Shown one piece after another: positions 8,135-20,534 of a stretch of 64,000 nucleotides of DNA. Origin of the DNA: Eimeria necatrix. Its lineage: Eukaryota; Apicomplexa; Conoidasida; Eucoccidiorida; Eimeriidae. Made by a program: the position numbers and the translations under genes. The stretch is taken from contig NW_013651986.1 of assembly GCF_000499385.1 (NCBI RefSeq), positions 1 to 64,000 on the forward strand, given 5' to 3'. The notes beneath the pieces were generated by a model, which was not told the origin of the DNA, did no database searches, and saw only the letters and a program-made list of their open reading frames with translations. The stretch's first letter is position 1, and every line of letters starts with the position of its first letter.

Positions 8135-10376
8135 ATGCAGAGCTGCGGCGCGAACCCCATGGCTCGGGTTTACAGCCCCGAGGAGGTGGTGCGCCGCCTG
8201 AGACTGCCCAAACCCCCTTGCCTTGGCCCGCTAGAAGACACCCTGAGGGAGTTCAACATGTTTGTGACAGAGAACGGAGAAGCGATGGAAAAAGTTCGAG
8301 AAGGGATCAAGTCTAAGCCTCACAAAGCCTTTAGGCTTGCCTACATTCAGTGGTGGGCCTTTATCTTCTGTCTTCAACTGCACTTCAGCTCGCTCAAGGC
8401 TCTGGCCTGCAGCCTCGTATTCTTCTGTTATGCCCCCAGCCCTGGCTGCTGCTCACCTTTCTGTGTGTAGCAGTTTTGCGGCAACTCATCTTTCTCTGTG
8501 TAGTTTTGCTGCAGCTCATCCTTCTTATGTAGTTTTGCTGCAGCTCATCCTTCTTATGTAGTTTTGCTGCAGCTCATCATTCTTATGTAGTTTTGCTGCA
8601 GCTCATCTTTCTGTGTGTCACTTCGGTTTGGTGAGGCTCAGGAATGCGCTTATGGTGAAGCCGAACACGCTGCAGCTGCTGGCTGCGTTTCTGGACGAAT
8701 CAGAAGGCTTCGAGGCAGACGAGGTGGACGGGGTGACGATTCTGCTTCAAGAAAACATGAAGTTGGACTCTCGCAGGGAGCAGCAGATGCTGACAAACAT
8801 CCAGTTTGTCTTGAACATGCTAAGCACAGACCCCAATTGGGGCACTCCGAGCCTGACTTACTTGGGCAACCTAATAGGAACGCAGGCCCAAGCTTTGCTC
8901 ACACCCAACACCCAAACCATCATTCATGTTATGCGCGAGACGCACACTCCCCTGACAGTCTGCAAAGCGGAGCAAGCAATTCACAAAAGAGAAAAAGGAT
9001 TCGTGGGGGCCGTCTTTGAAGTTCCCCAGATGGGCAGATTGGCCGTCATGGGGGGCCATCTCAAGGGCTGGAGTGCGGAGCAGTTTGAGGGAGTCTTTCC
9101 CGACCTCATCAAGTTCTGCGGCAGCAAACCACTAGGCAAGCCTTTTAGTTCTTAAATTGGATGCTGCCTTCAAGCTCCTAGTGCTGCATCTGATATTGCA
9201 TAGACGAGGCTGCATTTATACAGAATTCGAGTTGTACCGTGTCTGGATGTATATGTTTCTTGTTTAAAGAAGGAAGAAGTAACGCGTTTTTCACGTAATT
9301 CTTCCTACAATGGTGTTGCCTGTCATTGCGTACTCACCAGGGTTAGACTCATTCTCTTTGGGGGTTGTCTTTGGGGCCGATTTCAACGAACATTTTCACG
9401 CTGAATCCCTAGCACATCTCTTCAAGACTGCTGCGGTAGAGAGCTCACAGTACTCCATTTTCGATAAGGCACAGGAGCTTCCAGAAGATCTTTGTGAGGC
9501 CTCCCCCTTGGACCCCACGCACTGCTCCCCTCACCACCAACGTGTTTTGAATAAAGGAAAGGATGACTAATGTGAATCCGCTTCCTGACGTTGTGCATTT
9601 CGTTGCTCAGCGGATAACCTCAAGATGACACATCTACTTATGGAGGCTCTGACCGAACCCCTAGACATTATTGACAACACCTACGTGCCACTTCTCTGGT
9701 CTGCCGACAGGCTAGGCAGAAGCGTCAGTATTGAGGGGGCCCCCAAGACAATCCCGGCATCTATGCGGCAGCTGGGATTCCGCACAATAAGCATGTGCTA
9801 CAGAGCAGGCGTTACCTACAAGTGGTTGCGCGGTTGTCGCTATCCCAGTGAATTTCCCAAGGAAGTAAGCAGTGGCAGTCTGTGGCAAGAACTGCTGCAA
9901 TCCTTTTTCGTGATCACTTAGAGGTGCACCACTCTGTGTGAATACATTATGTGCTGTTTGTCGGAGGATCCAGATCCTTGAATGCCATTAAAGAGTCTTT
10001 TGCAGCTCCTCACCTACTTTTACCATAGTGCATTCCCACTAAGCTGTGTAAATCTTGTTCCAATGTGCTGAAACCTCTCTTCTTCAAATTGCTGTGTGTC
10101 GCGGCGACTCAGGGGCACTCGCCGTTCAGCGTGCTCAAACGTTGCCTGGCCTCAAAAGTGTACAGCTCAAATAAAGGCGCAGGCTACCTGGACAGAGTGG
10201 CTGTCCGTTTGCCCACAGCCAGCACTGCAGTGTTGGACCGCATTATAGAAGTGGGGAGCGCAGGGGAGTCGCTGCCGGCAGTATTTGCTTCGATTCGCAA
10301 GGGAGTTCATGTGTACGACCTCCGGAGCGACCACTCGATGGTAGGGAGCGTCATTGAGTTTCTCAAGCTCGACTAG
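8135..10376 (+). CDS. Endonuclease/exonuclease/phosphatase (EEP) family protein
   Basis: Five exons join in phase: 8135-8349, 8642-9135, 9341-9541, 9611-9864 and 10113-10376, about 475 residues. The EEP catalytic signatures appear in order: an Asn right after the first junction (AYIQ/N), Gln-Glu in LLQEN (8748-8753), His in GGHLKG (9057), DFN in FGADFNEH (9379-9387) and SDH in RSDHSMV (10326-10334). Such enzymes are metal-dependent phosphodiesterases or phosphatases (nucleases, inositol-polyphosphate 5-phosphatases, sphingomyelinases). The YKWLRGCRYPS segment is reminiscent of the phosphoinositide 5-phosphatase PSWTDR region but is not a match, so the substrate stays open. Intron 1 contains a minisatellite. 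Intron 2 has a GC donor. The donor of exon 3 (GTGTTT) is weak. The start could be 8135 or 8159, or lie in an upstream exon. Key residues are retained, so the protein should be active. Confidence 0.72.
8466..8612 (+). repeat. 29-base minisatellite inside an intron
   Basis: Four copies of a 29-base unit starting TGTAGTTTTGCTGCAGCTCA (8499-8527, 8528-8556, 8557-8585, 8586-8612) follow a degenerate copy at 8466. Each unit contains a TTTTGCTGCAG acceptor-like string. The block lies in intron 1 of the EEP gene. Confidence 0.85.
9136..9340 (+). other. GC-AG intron
   Basis: The donor is CTAG/GCAAGC and the acceptor CACCAG/GG. A one-base phase on the left and two bases on the right make one Gly codon. 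No GT donor in the vicinity restores the frame into the DFN exon. Confidence 0.65.
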
Positions 10377-13300
10377 AAACAGTCAAAGCAAGTGCAGTGA
10401 ATGGGCTGCTGCTGTTGCCGCTCGGCAAACAGTTTCGCACTCCTACTGACAGCCTCTGCAGTGGCTCAGCAGCAGACCGAACTATATCAAGCGTCCAAAG
10501 GCTCTCTACGTTCCTTCTGCCGATACCTGCGGGAGACGCATGCAAAGGGTTTGTGAGCCGGACACTTGATCGGGCGTGCAGTGTGCGTTTTGGAACTTTA
10601 CCGTGACGCGACCTCGTCCGTTGTAGTGAAACTAATTGTTTGAAATTTGCTATTTGAGCTCGTTCTTACTGGCTCATGTCGGGACTGTCAAAGAATACGG
10701 AAGGGATCCTTCTGTGTTCTGCCCGCGTTTAATTTTTTGTGTATGCTGTACACCTTGAATTGGCCCCTTCAGATGATTTCCAAATTATCTGAAGACACTT
10801 TTTATCAAGCTTTCGGCTTACCTGCTCATCCGGCCAGTGCCCACAAGCAAAGCCAAAAATTCTGGGGCGGTTCTACTGTTATATTAATATTTCCGCAAAA
10901 TAACAGTAGAGTAAGTCTGCCCTATTCGTTAACTGATGCAGCATTTCTTCGCTGCATTTTTATTCTGACCGGCAATCTCCAAAACTCTTGCGGCGCCTTC
11001 CTTTTACTTGAAGGCTGACGTATGGTAACTGCTTGCACAAGTGAAATAGCTCGCCCTGATTACGAAATTAGAACAAGAACAGGACATTTCTGTCGATAGC
11101 AAAAATTCGAATTTTAGCCTATAGAGCCACTGTGTCTCCTATAGTTTATTACTTGCACGCCGCCCACTGGTTGCCACAAGGGCCGCATTCAATGGTGAGC
11201 TATGGGGCTGTTTCCTGATACCAGCTTCCCGGAAAGCCTCCAATTATACAGATGATTGTAATGTGGTGATTGCCCCATCGCATATGCTATTCCTTGCTTT
11301 TAATTAATCACCAATGTAGGCTGTTGCTTCACAGTAACTGTGGCGCCTTGCCGTGCCCAGTTAGACTTGTGGCTTTGTTTAGAAGCAGTTGAGGATTTCA
11401 TTGCGCGTTGTAGCATGAGCACTGATGAGGAAGCACTAACATTTCTGGAAATTGCTCCAAAAGAAATACTTCTATCATGTGATAAGAGCTTTTATGCATC
11501 CCTGGAAATGGAATGAGCGTGCTTTTGCAAGACTGTTTTTTTTCGCCGAGGTAAATTTGGCTTCGCAAGATTCTTGAAGTAGATAGTTATCTAGTTTTTT
11601 GTGGGAGAGCACTGGCTTAGCAGTGAGTAATTAAAAAGCTGTGGAGGGGTCCGGGTCCTCTGTGCAGGTGAGCCTCCGTGAGCACTGCCACAGCCTTAGC
11701 TGAGCCACCCCCTCTTCAACTGATGAACGTCAGGGTAAATATTATCTCAAGTTGGAATAAACTGGCTGTATTTATGCAAGGCATCCTTGCGAAGACAGCG
11801 TCACTTCCTAAAACCTCCAAAATATTCGCAGCCTCGTTCTCCGGCAAAGCAAGAGAAACATGGGCAGACTCGAAGATAACTCTTGGCTCGTTACTCACTA
11901 ACGCATATCTCTGAATTCACTAGCAAAGAATAAGAATTGCAAACGCAGAGGTGGCAGCTGTATGCTGTGGTCTATATTATCGCCATTTCAGAAAGACTGC
12001 AACAGCGCTGACGTGCAGAAAACTGCGGAAGGTAGATGCAAGAAATGCTATTAAATTCCGTAAGCCGTACAAGGGCTTCAATAAATAGGACCATGCAGTG
12101 ATGAATAAGACTTAATCAGGTCTTTACAGAGCAGGCTTTGGAACTGAAGGGTCTATCACGTCGTCAGCAATTAGTGGCAACCAGCAATTAGGGACAGAGG
12201 CTGTCCCTTCTTAGAGATTGTTTCTTGTGAAAAAGAAGAAATGCAGCATTCATATGTCCTCCTGTTCGCACTGCCCAGCTCCCACTTAAGTAGCCCTATT
12301 CTCGTACGAAACCGAGGGAGACGCTTGAAGCCATATGGAGCTTCGCTTAGCACCTGTTGCCCTGAGCTTGCCCACTAACTTCCACTAATAAGCTCATTAG
12401 CGTCTGATTCACACTTTGAGTTGTGGCACGGAGCCTTCTTGCCGTGAGTAGAGCCTGCTGGAGAGTTGCAGCCCAGCGCTCCGCTGGTCTTGTAGGCGCA
12501 GCACTGGCACTGTAAATGGTCGCGAAACTCAGAGAAGCTCGCTCTAAAAAACCGTGAAAATTGCTATTTACTTTTTTTGGCGCGTCCGAGCGTGCTTGTG
12601 GCTTGATTTCTCTTGCGGGGTAACAAGCGTGCATCACCATACCCAGCCAGACGAACATGAGCGGCCTAGGTTGATAAAATCTAAAATAGCCCACCAGGGC
12701 AGACCTCCCCTACACGAAAAATTAATTTTGTAGGGAACTTGAAGCAGCGGCGTCCGTGGTTTCAGGGGAGATTAGGTTGCAGGTTGTTGTTTATCGTGGA
12801 ATTACGAACTTACATTCAATGAATGCACTGCTGAGGCAGTGCAGCTAAGAGGGGACCCTCTGTTGGAGTAAAATGCGATTTGCGCGATCAGCTGACGATA
12901 TATCAAAATATTTGTGGCCAATGAGAAAATTTGGATACTTGTTCTGTGGCTTGGTTGTGCACGGGTATTATGCTTTCCTGTTCATATGTTGCTGAGAGCG
13001 TAAGAGCCTTGCGTGTACACTGCGGTTCTGTCTTGGTGCGAAATTGGTGGTTGATATCTTAAAAATATATAAGGTAATCATGCTCTAATTAAATATTATT
13101 CCGGGGCACGGAGGATCTGCACAGTCTCTGCGGTATCGGAATGCTGACAACATAGCCGCTTCCGAAGGGACTAGTGAAACGCCGCGGCGAGCACGCGTCT
13201 CTCTCGAGTGCCCTAAAACGCGATGTCAAGAAAAGAATTTATAAAATTAGATATAAAAGTATTAGCAACTTCTAGCTCTCACTTTAGACTGGTTGAGTGG

Positions 13301-13610
13301 GGAGAGTAAGAGGCCCCAGGGCTGTTGTATAAGGTCGCACGGGGAACCCTCACAGCCAAAACACAACATAGAGCCCTATGGCAAGGTCCCTTGAGCTAAC
13401 AACAGTGAAAAGTCTTTTTACACGTAATTGGAAGTTTCTTTGCATGCTCTGTGGGTTTTCCTCTCAAATTTGTTCCCCTCTGGGAGGCGGAGCAGCGACT
13501 GGGTGACTCCGCGTATCGCTCTGGAAGCCGCGTAATGTTTTATTAGTGTAACTTGGCATTATCTTCGTTGTGAGATACCCAAGTGAAGCTTGATCTGTTG
13601 AGACAGATTT
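10377..13610. other. Intergenic, no supported gene
   Basis: No exon chain, RNA gene or marked repeat is visible on either strand. Open frames up to about 123 codons occur but have neither recognisable protein sequence nor consistent splice sites. Confidence 0.5.
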
Positions 13611-15217
13611 ATGCCCCGCCAGACGATGTTGTGCGGTGTTCTTCGCCGCTCCTCCCTCTTGCAGCTTCTGGCAATTTTGCTGCTGCAATTTGCCGCGAAC
13701 GGGCCCCTGGCTTCTCTATCTGCAAACAAAACAGCGATTATCCGTGTTCCTCGGAAGGCGGTGGATGGCTGGCAATTAAATCAGGCCACGATTGGGGAGT
13801 TGGAGAACCCCCATGCGATCAACCGTCGAACAGGGACCAGAGGGCGCAGTATGACCCCTCTCTTCTGCACATTTCTCAGCTTCATCATCGCTGCAATTTT
13901 CCTCAGAAAGGCCCGACGGGAGAAGGAAGGCAGCGTAAGTTGCAACGTTTCCGGCTTTCCGCAGCAGCAGCAATCTAACTGCACATTTTTCAGGAGCAGC
14001 AGCGCGAGCCGTGCGGCATGAATTAACCTCATGGGGGTCCGCAGCTCAGTTGGAACTGCCATCAACTTGCGCACTTTGAGAAGACACGCAGCTGGAGCCG
14101 CTGCTGCAGTGACTACTGCTGCTGCTGCTGCTGCTGCTGGAGAGGCAGCGTCTTGCCAGGCTGCGCAGCAGTGATGAACGCCGCATAGTTTCCTGTCTTG
14201 CACGAGCTCAAGTGGACATCTTTCACTCTAATCTGCTGTTAAAGTACATGGAAAAGTGTGACGGTCTCAACCACCGCAACACGGAGTGTGGCTTACGGTG
14301 AAATATATGCCAGCCAAACCATCTGCTCTCAATGGCTCTCTGTCGCTTGCAAAACAGCTTGGAGGCTGTGGCGTTCATGGCTGTTTGCATGGCGTTCTTG
14401 AACGCGCTGGTTTCTGTGGGCATCAAAGTAACTTTATGGGGCAAAATGGACAGTTAAATGCAAATAATGTGCAGTAAATCTGCAGGCGCATTTCGTGGAA
14501 TCCCCACATGCAGCCATAAAGCGAGAACGATGCATTGCCGATGACTGCCACGGTGGCGAAGCTTAGGTCTTGAGGCTTGAGGCTTGGGGTCAAGGGTCTA
14601 GGGCTTTATTACACCGATTGAAAGGGCCGGCTGCAGATATGGATACACTTGCGGCAAAAGTGGAGGCGTTGCCCCGCAAAAAGCTCTCATAATGCTTCAC
14701 TCAACCAGTGAATCCGCCGCCGACTCGCAGGCTGTGTCTTGTGCCTTGGCTTTTGTTTTTGTATTCACGCTGAGTCCTACACTTTTTTTCGTTTGCTGCA
14801 TCGGCGTGTACGTTTCATTGCCTCTGTGTGCGCGGGCGGCTGCAGGACTATGATCCAAACGAGGAGTGGTATTATCCGAGCTCGCCAAGCAGCAGCCGCC
14901 CTGCCAGCGCCAGCCCCTCAAACTTCCAACGCGGAAGCACGTTGGACAACTCGCCAGAAGCCGAGCACTCAGTTGAGAGCGCATTTACCGGGAGCCAACT
15001 AGACCTAAACATACCCACCAGCGAACTACCCAGTGTCTTTGGGGATGCGTCTTCCTTGGCATCAGAAGACGCCGAGCCATACAGAGAGCCAACACCATCC
15101 AGTGATTCAGAAAGCGATGAGGAAGGAAAACCCGAGCCGGTATTGGGGGAACAAACAGTGGTGCGTACTACCGTAGCAGCACAAGAAGCAGAGATTCCAG
15201 TACTTTTAAGTCACTGA
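13611..15217 (+). CDS. Hypothetical secreted/membrane protein with acidic Ser-rich tail
   Basis: Two exons, 13611-13934 and 14846-15217, join at phase 0 (GTAAGT donor, CTGCAG acceptor), giving 231 residues. The protein opens with a basic stretch and a hydrophobic signal-like segment (LLQLLAILLLQFAANG). A polar region follows, then a second hydrophobic segment (LFCTFLSFIIAAIFL, about residues 85-99) and a stop-transfer-like basic cluster (RKARREKEGS). The second exon encodes DYDPNEEWYYPSS and then a Ser/Pro/Glu-rich tail. The predicted form is a type I membrane protein with an acidic cytosolic tail, or a protein anchored twice. I do not recognise the family. A donor-like GTGCGT at 15161, exactly at a codon boundary in the tail, could take the transcript into the YAG-NNN-GT array downstream; otherwise it ends at the TGA at 15215. 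Confidence 0.6.
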
Positions 15218-17920
15218 GGGATATTGGATTTTTGTGAGCCGTATGTTGTTAAATCGAAGAACATGGTAAAATGCGGCTGCTGGAAACGTGCGAAGGAAGA
15301 GCTTTGTAAAGGTATTTGGCAGCAACACTGGTGCGGTGTGGTGGGCTACCACAAGACTGCAGTGAGGTGGATCTAGGTCCCTTTAGTTCTCCAGGTGGCA
15401 TTCGTGGCTGGTTGGGGGATCTACTTTTGTGCTTGTGAGGGGCGGAAAGGAGAAGTGTCAATCATGGCCCCAGCAGCTAGTCTTTAGATCCGGTGGCCTG
15501 TAGTGTCGACTGTAGGGGTCGCGATTGCGTGTTGTTACGCTTTATTGTTACTGAGGAAGGGCAGATGGTGCCTGTCTACAGGAATATTCTTCACATGCTC
15601 ACTGATGAAAAAGTCAAGTGCAAAAATTTGGGGGCTATATGCAACACTTAGCACCTGAGGGGACAACCCGGCTGTTTTCCTTGTTCGCGTTTAAGGTTTG
15701 GCCCGATCTGTTTCAGACATTTCCCCCTCGATTACAGAACAATGACCATACAAGATATTCTAGTTGTGACATCTGCAACAGAGCGCAAGCTGACGGGGCC
15801 TTCCTGTGTGTCTGTTAGGTCATCCATGGTGGCGTCAGCCGAGCATACTGCTGCCCTTTGTTTTTGCATGTGCCCGCGTAAGGAGGAGACAGTTACTCAG
15901 CATTTCTGCATGTTGTGTTCTTGGAGAGAGCTCAATCATAGCATATTGCCCCAAACAACTAGCGTAAATCGTAACTGAAGCAGCTGCTTGCTTCCTATAT
16001 CCCAACATCCTTGTGTGACCATCCTGCCGAGCTGCATTTGTACTGGTATGAGACGACCACATACGGCATTTTCGTTACAGAATGTTAGTTGGGGCATACC
16101 GCCGAAGCGGAAATCGCAATGTGGCATCTGATTCATTTACATGGGGGGGCAGACCTACTTCTAAAAGGAGCTCTTATAACAGAGGGGTCTATGCACCTAT
16201 AAAAATACTTTCTCAACCTACGCCTCATGCACACGATTTGCTATGAGACGTGCAGCACAGTTTTACCTTCTGCGCAGCAACCTGCAGTCTGCAGCCTAAC
16301 GAGTAAAAAGAGCAGTGGCAAGGGCTTCGTAATTGCACTAAGCAGAAGATAAGGCTCTCCCGCGTGGCCAGCGTATCTGCACTTCAGGCATAATATTTTT
16401 CAACGTTTGAAGTTTCTGTATTGCTGGCATTACGTTCTAAGTTTAGCATATGGGTTTGCAAAGCGTGCATGTTAGTGTTATCGGATGGGCGGAGTCAGCA
16501 CTTGACTCGTTCTGATACTTCCCAGCCCTAGCTAATGGCCACACGAGGCCAGTTTCGTGCGCATCCTTAGGAAACGCTACTGGCGTGCTGATATTTGTGT
16601 TCTTAAATGCCATCTATCTCTCAGTTGGCCTACGTGAATAGGTTGACTGACGACGGTCGAGATCTTTTTGAAGGTGCAGGGATGTCGCTGCACGCACGCA
16701 TGCTACTTGAATCTGCGTCAGTAGGGGATGCCAATGCAGCCAAAATGAATGACTAATTGAGCTCACTGATAATGCAGCAACTCTCGAGTTTTTGGTGGAT
16801 GGTGGAAGGTAGAAGCAGCAATGCAGGTCCTTAGACAGCGTAAAGGATGGAAGTGATCCCGTAGACTACAGCGTGGCACGAACTCTATGCGGCAGCGGAA
16901 ATGTCAAGGCCGTTAAGGCGAGTGAATGCATCGGGACGGAATGAAGGGTGTCACGGGCTTTTGTATGACGCTTCAAGCATATGGGAATCGTGTTTCTGTA
17001 ATCCTCTGCAAGTCGTGAAAAAACAGGTGCTGCTACACTTCAGCGGCCGACGTCGTCGCTGAATTGTTCGCGTAGCTAGTAAGTTGTCTTTGCAAGTGTG
17101 GCCATGGACTGTCTCATGCTATCGTCAGTTGGTCTCTTTGTTGCAGCACCTGCACTGTGTAGTCGTACGCTTGGACACAAGAGCATCAAAGTTTGCTTTG
17201 CTCGCTGTGGGTGCAACATGTTTTGCGTCCGTTAGCGCATAAAGTAATGTGCAGAAACTAGCTTCAACACGCAGCTGGCCCTTCAACTGTTGCAGTTCAG
17301 GTCAACATCATGCCCCTTCGTTTCATGTCGTTTGCCTGTGCTTGGATAGAGCATCTGGGGTAGATTTACTACTTATATGCAGCATCAGCTTGCCCGGGTA
17401 TGGCGGAATTCTAGGCTTTGACTCCATATACTGCGGGTCTCGGCGAGTTCGGGAGGTTTATCTTTCATAAGATTTGAGCTGTGAGACGTGATGCGTGCAA
17501 CGAAAACAAGCCCAGAGTACAACCTTCATTGGGTACGCAATACACGGAGAAATATATATGTTGGCCTTCTTGTTATTGTGGCCTGAGCATGGTAGTCGCC
17601 AATGCTGATACCCGTTCTTGTTGTAGCAAGTACGGTGCCTTAACTGATGGGCACTGCAGCGGTGAACACGCTGGTGACAATCCGGAACTTAGTTTATCGG
17701 GCATATTTTGCTGCCATTTCTCTGTGATCCAGCGCTCATGTACTGTATATAATGGAACCGATATTGAAAAGGCCACTATTCTTGCATAACTGGATGTTAT
17801 CTAGTTTCGGCCTTGCTTGAGGCATTGCGATGGTATGGTCGCAAATGTCGCTTGGAATATGGCGTGAAGCTATCTGATAGGTTGCAACCCTGATTGGATT
17901 TTTCAAGTGCTGCCGTAAAA
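15218..17920. other. Intergenic or intronic, nothing supported
   Basis: No exon, RNA gene or repeat that I can support. Open frames are short. A TAG/TC/GTACGC string at about 17153-17164 resembles the array motif downstream but with two bases. Confidence 0.5.
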
Positions 17921-20460
17921 CTAACAGAAAGTGTGTTTTTTGCACATAAGGGAAACAGAGAGTCACTGCATCAGGCGTTTGTTTTCTGCTTTCCTCGGTC
18001 CTGAGGTGCATTGAGTAAAAGGTTCCTGTAGGTGCCCTCTGCTCAACGCCTTACTTTCAGCTCTTCGTGAAGAATGAGCTCTGCCGATCGTACAATCATT
18101 CTACGTCTGATAAAAGGCCTTTTAACTCTATCGTTGATACAGTTGGTGGGTTGTCCTGTGCGAGCCTTCTACGCGCAAGATGCTTTCGCCCAGACTCCTC
18201 TACAGCATACCTACAGGCCAGCCATGCAATAGGTTCATCATTGTATGCCAGGCTGTCCTCTTGTCTGATTGTGGCTTAGCACCTTAAAGTATTTTGGCTT
18301 CCCTTCGTGGTCTGCCTGATTGGTGGCGTAGGGAGGAACGAGCGAGCAATAACGCTGCCAGAGCAGCATTTGAGTTGCGGTACCGCGATATAGCATCTTT
18401 TTCTCAGACAGTATGTTTGTTTTAATGCCGTGGATTTATTGAAGCATTATGCTTCCAGATAAGAGGAACTGCTCGGGCTGTTGGCCTGGTCGTAGAAAAT
18501 GAATTACTCGGATGCCTTCAGATGGTGGCAACAGCCACAAGGTTTCAACCTTGCCATTCAATTTGGCGTCATGCAAAGCTTCGATGAAGAGCCACCATCT
18601 TTAAAGCTGACCTGCTTTTCTGCAACCTAACATGTCGTACAGATAGTAGGTACTTATGTTTGTTGTTGTACAATCCTTTGTAATTGCTGTAGAACTTGCC
18701 GTCGTCACCCACTCGCTCAATTTGCCTGTCCTGCTCAGTTACACTGCACCAGCACAGCTCCTTACGTGTGTCTAGTGAGTGCTGTACTGCGGATATTTTT
18801 AGTGCACTTTGAAAGGGCGGTGGTCGTGCATGCGACTCCGATTCGAAATCTGCACGCGCCAACTCATTTACGTAGCACCTGAGCCGCCCTTACCGCTCTC
18901 ATCAGTAAACCCTTTCGTGGGGTGTTCCTATATTGTCAACAAGAATGTGTGTTGTCGACACTAGATAACGCTGAAAGGCCTGTAAATCAAGTAGGAGCCA
19001 TTTCTTGCTTGCTCGTTTGATGCATGGAGAATCGGCAGTGCCTGATAACACTTTCTTCCATAGATTTCACGCAGATCTTTGGGGAATTGAGCGTTCCTGT
19101 AAATATTTTCGAGGGTCAAGCGTTTAGGACAAACGTATTCTCACTTTATCAGCATGCGGTCGGACGCTGCAGTAGCTGTACTCTGTGTGACCTAGCTTGT
19201 GCGCTTCCTCCTCAATGTTTCGGTGCTATCAGCTAAGCAGCTATCGCAATTACACAATCTTGCTAAAAATGCATTTTTGAAGCTTTTCAGTAGGATCGTA
19301 TGCTATAATTCTGTTGGATGTGTAGGTACCTGAAAACCTCATGGCATTAAGGGTACGCAGAAGCAATCAGGAACCCGACCAAGTAGCTTGTGAGTCTTCA
19401 TCCTAGATTGTCATTACTTGAGTTTTAGTTCCGAGAGAGATAGCAGGCATTTCACTTACTGTGTCCGTGGGCACTTTCGCCGTGCGAAAGTTTGCGCCAA
19501 TGTACATACTAGCAGCAATGGTGAAGTGAAAAGTTCTGCGAACACCAGTCAGTTCTGACCCATGTTACCACTTTAGGTTACCGTGTTTGCGCGCCAGGCA
19601 CGAATAAAACCTAAATACAAGTGCGTTTTACCTAATGCTTGGGCTCACTTCTGGCCACGTTTTTCGTGGAAAGACTAACTGTCAAAATGGTGAGTATCTG
19701 CAGCATGTCAAGCGTTTCCTCTCAAGGAAGCAAATTGTTTGAAGCGCATTCATCTTTATGTTCACAACTTTTGCTCAAAACTCTGCTGAAGCCGGTAGAA
19801 AACAGAGGGGCTTTTTGAACAATGGAGCAGCGAGTAGGCTACGAATTTTGTCAGTTTTCCAGTTGTAGAAGCTACACGGGAATCGATGAGAGAGCTGAAA
19901 TGAGATTAAGCATATGCCTTGAGTTGCAGAAATGCAGGCGCATATGACGGACCGGTGCTTCTGTAAACCCAGGAAGTGTGGCAGTTGTACCACTTCGGAG
20001 GCCTCGTTTCAGAATTTGAACATTTTACTCTGGGGTTCCCAGGGCAAAAAGGAGTGGAAGAGAGGCCCTTGAGCATTCCTTACGCCCTCGCTGGATCAAT
20101 CAAAGTGTCATTTCAAGATTTTGTGTCAGGGCCGCGCGTGACTTGAAGTGCGGAGACGTGCATTGAGGTCAATGCTGACTTTTGCGAGGAAGCTGCACTT
20201 TGATTTGCCAAATTGAAGCACGGCAGCCACTTTGGAAGTGTAGAAGCACGTCCGGCAGGCTAGGGGGGACGCGTCGTGACAGTTAACGTTATATCTCGTA
20301 ACCTAGCTGCCCTACATATGCATGTACCGGCCGTGTCCGGACAAATGATCGTGTAGCCTTTTCACTGCCTTTCACTGCGCCTTTTCGTGTACCGGATTTT
20401 GTGAGCTTCGCTGTATCCTTTGGAGCTACACGCAGTACGACGTGCTTAAGAGAACATCTA

Positions 20461-20534
20461 GAGCACTCGAGGCTTGGCTGGAGCAGAGCGTGAGCGTGAG
20501 CACTCGAGGTTTGACTGGAGCAGAGCGTGAGCGT
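20461..20534. repeat. 37-base tandem duplication
   Basis: Two adjacent copies starting GAGCACTCGAGG and ending GAGCGTGAGCGT (20461-20497 and 20498-20534), differing at two positions. Confidence 0.85.

Noticed and set aside
12347..12694. Minus-strand open frame of 115 codons
   Set aside because: Unremarkable sequence without motif or neighbouring exons; chance length.
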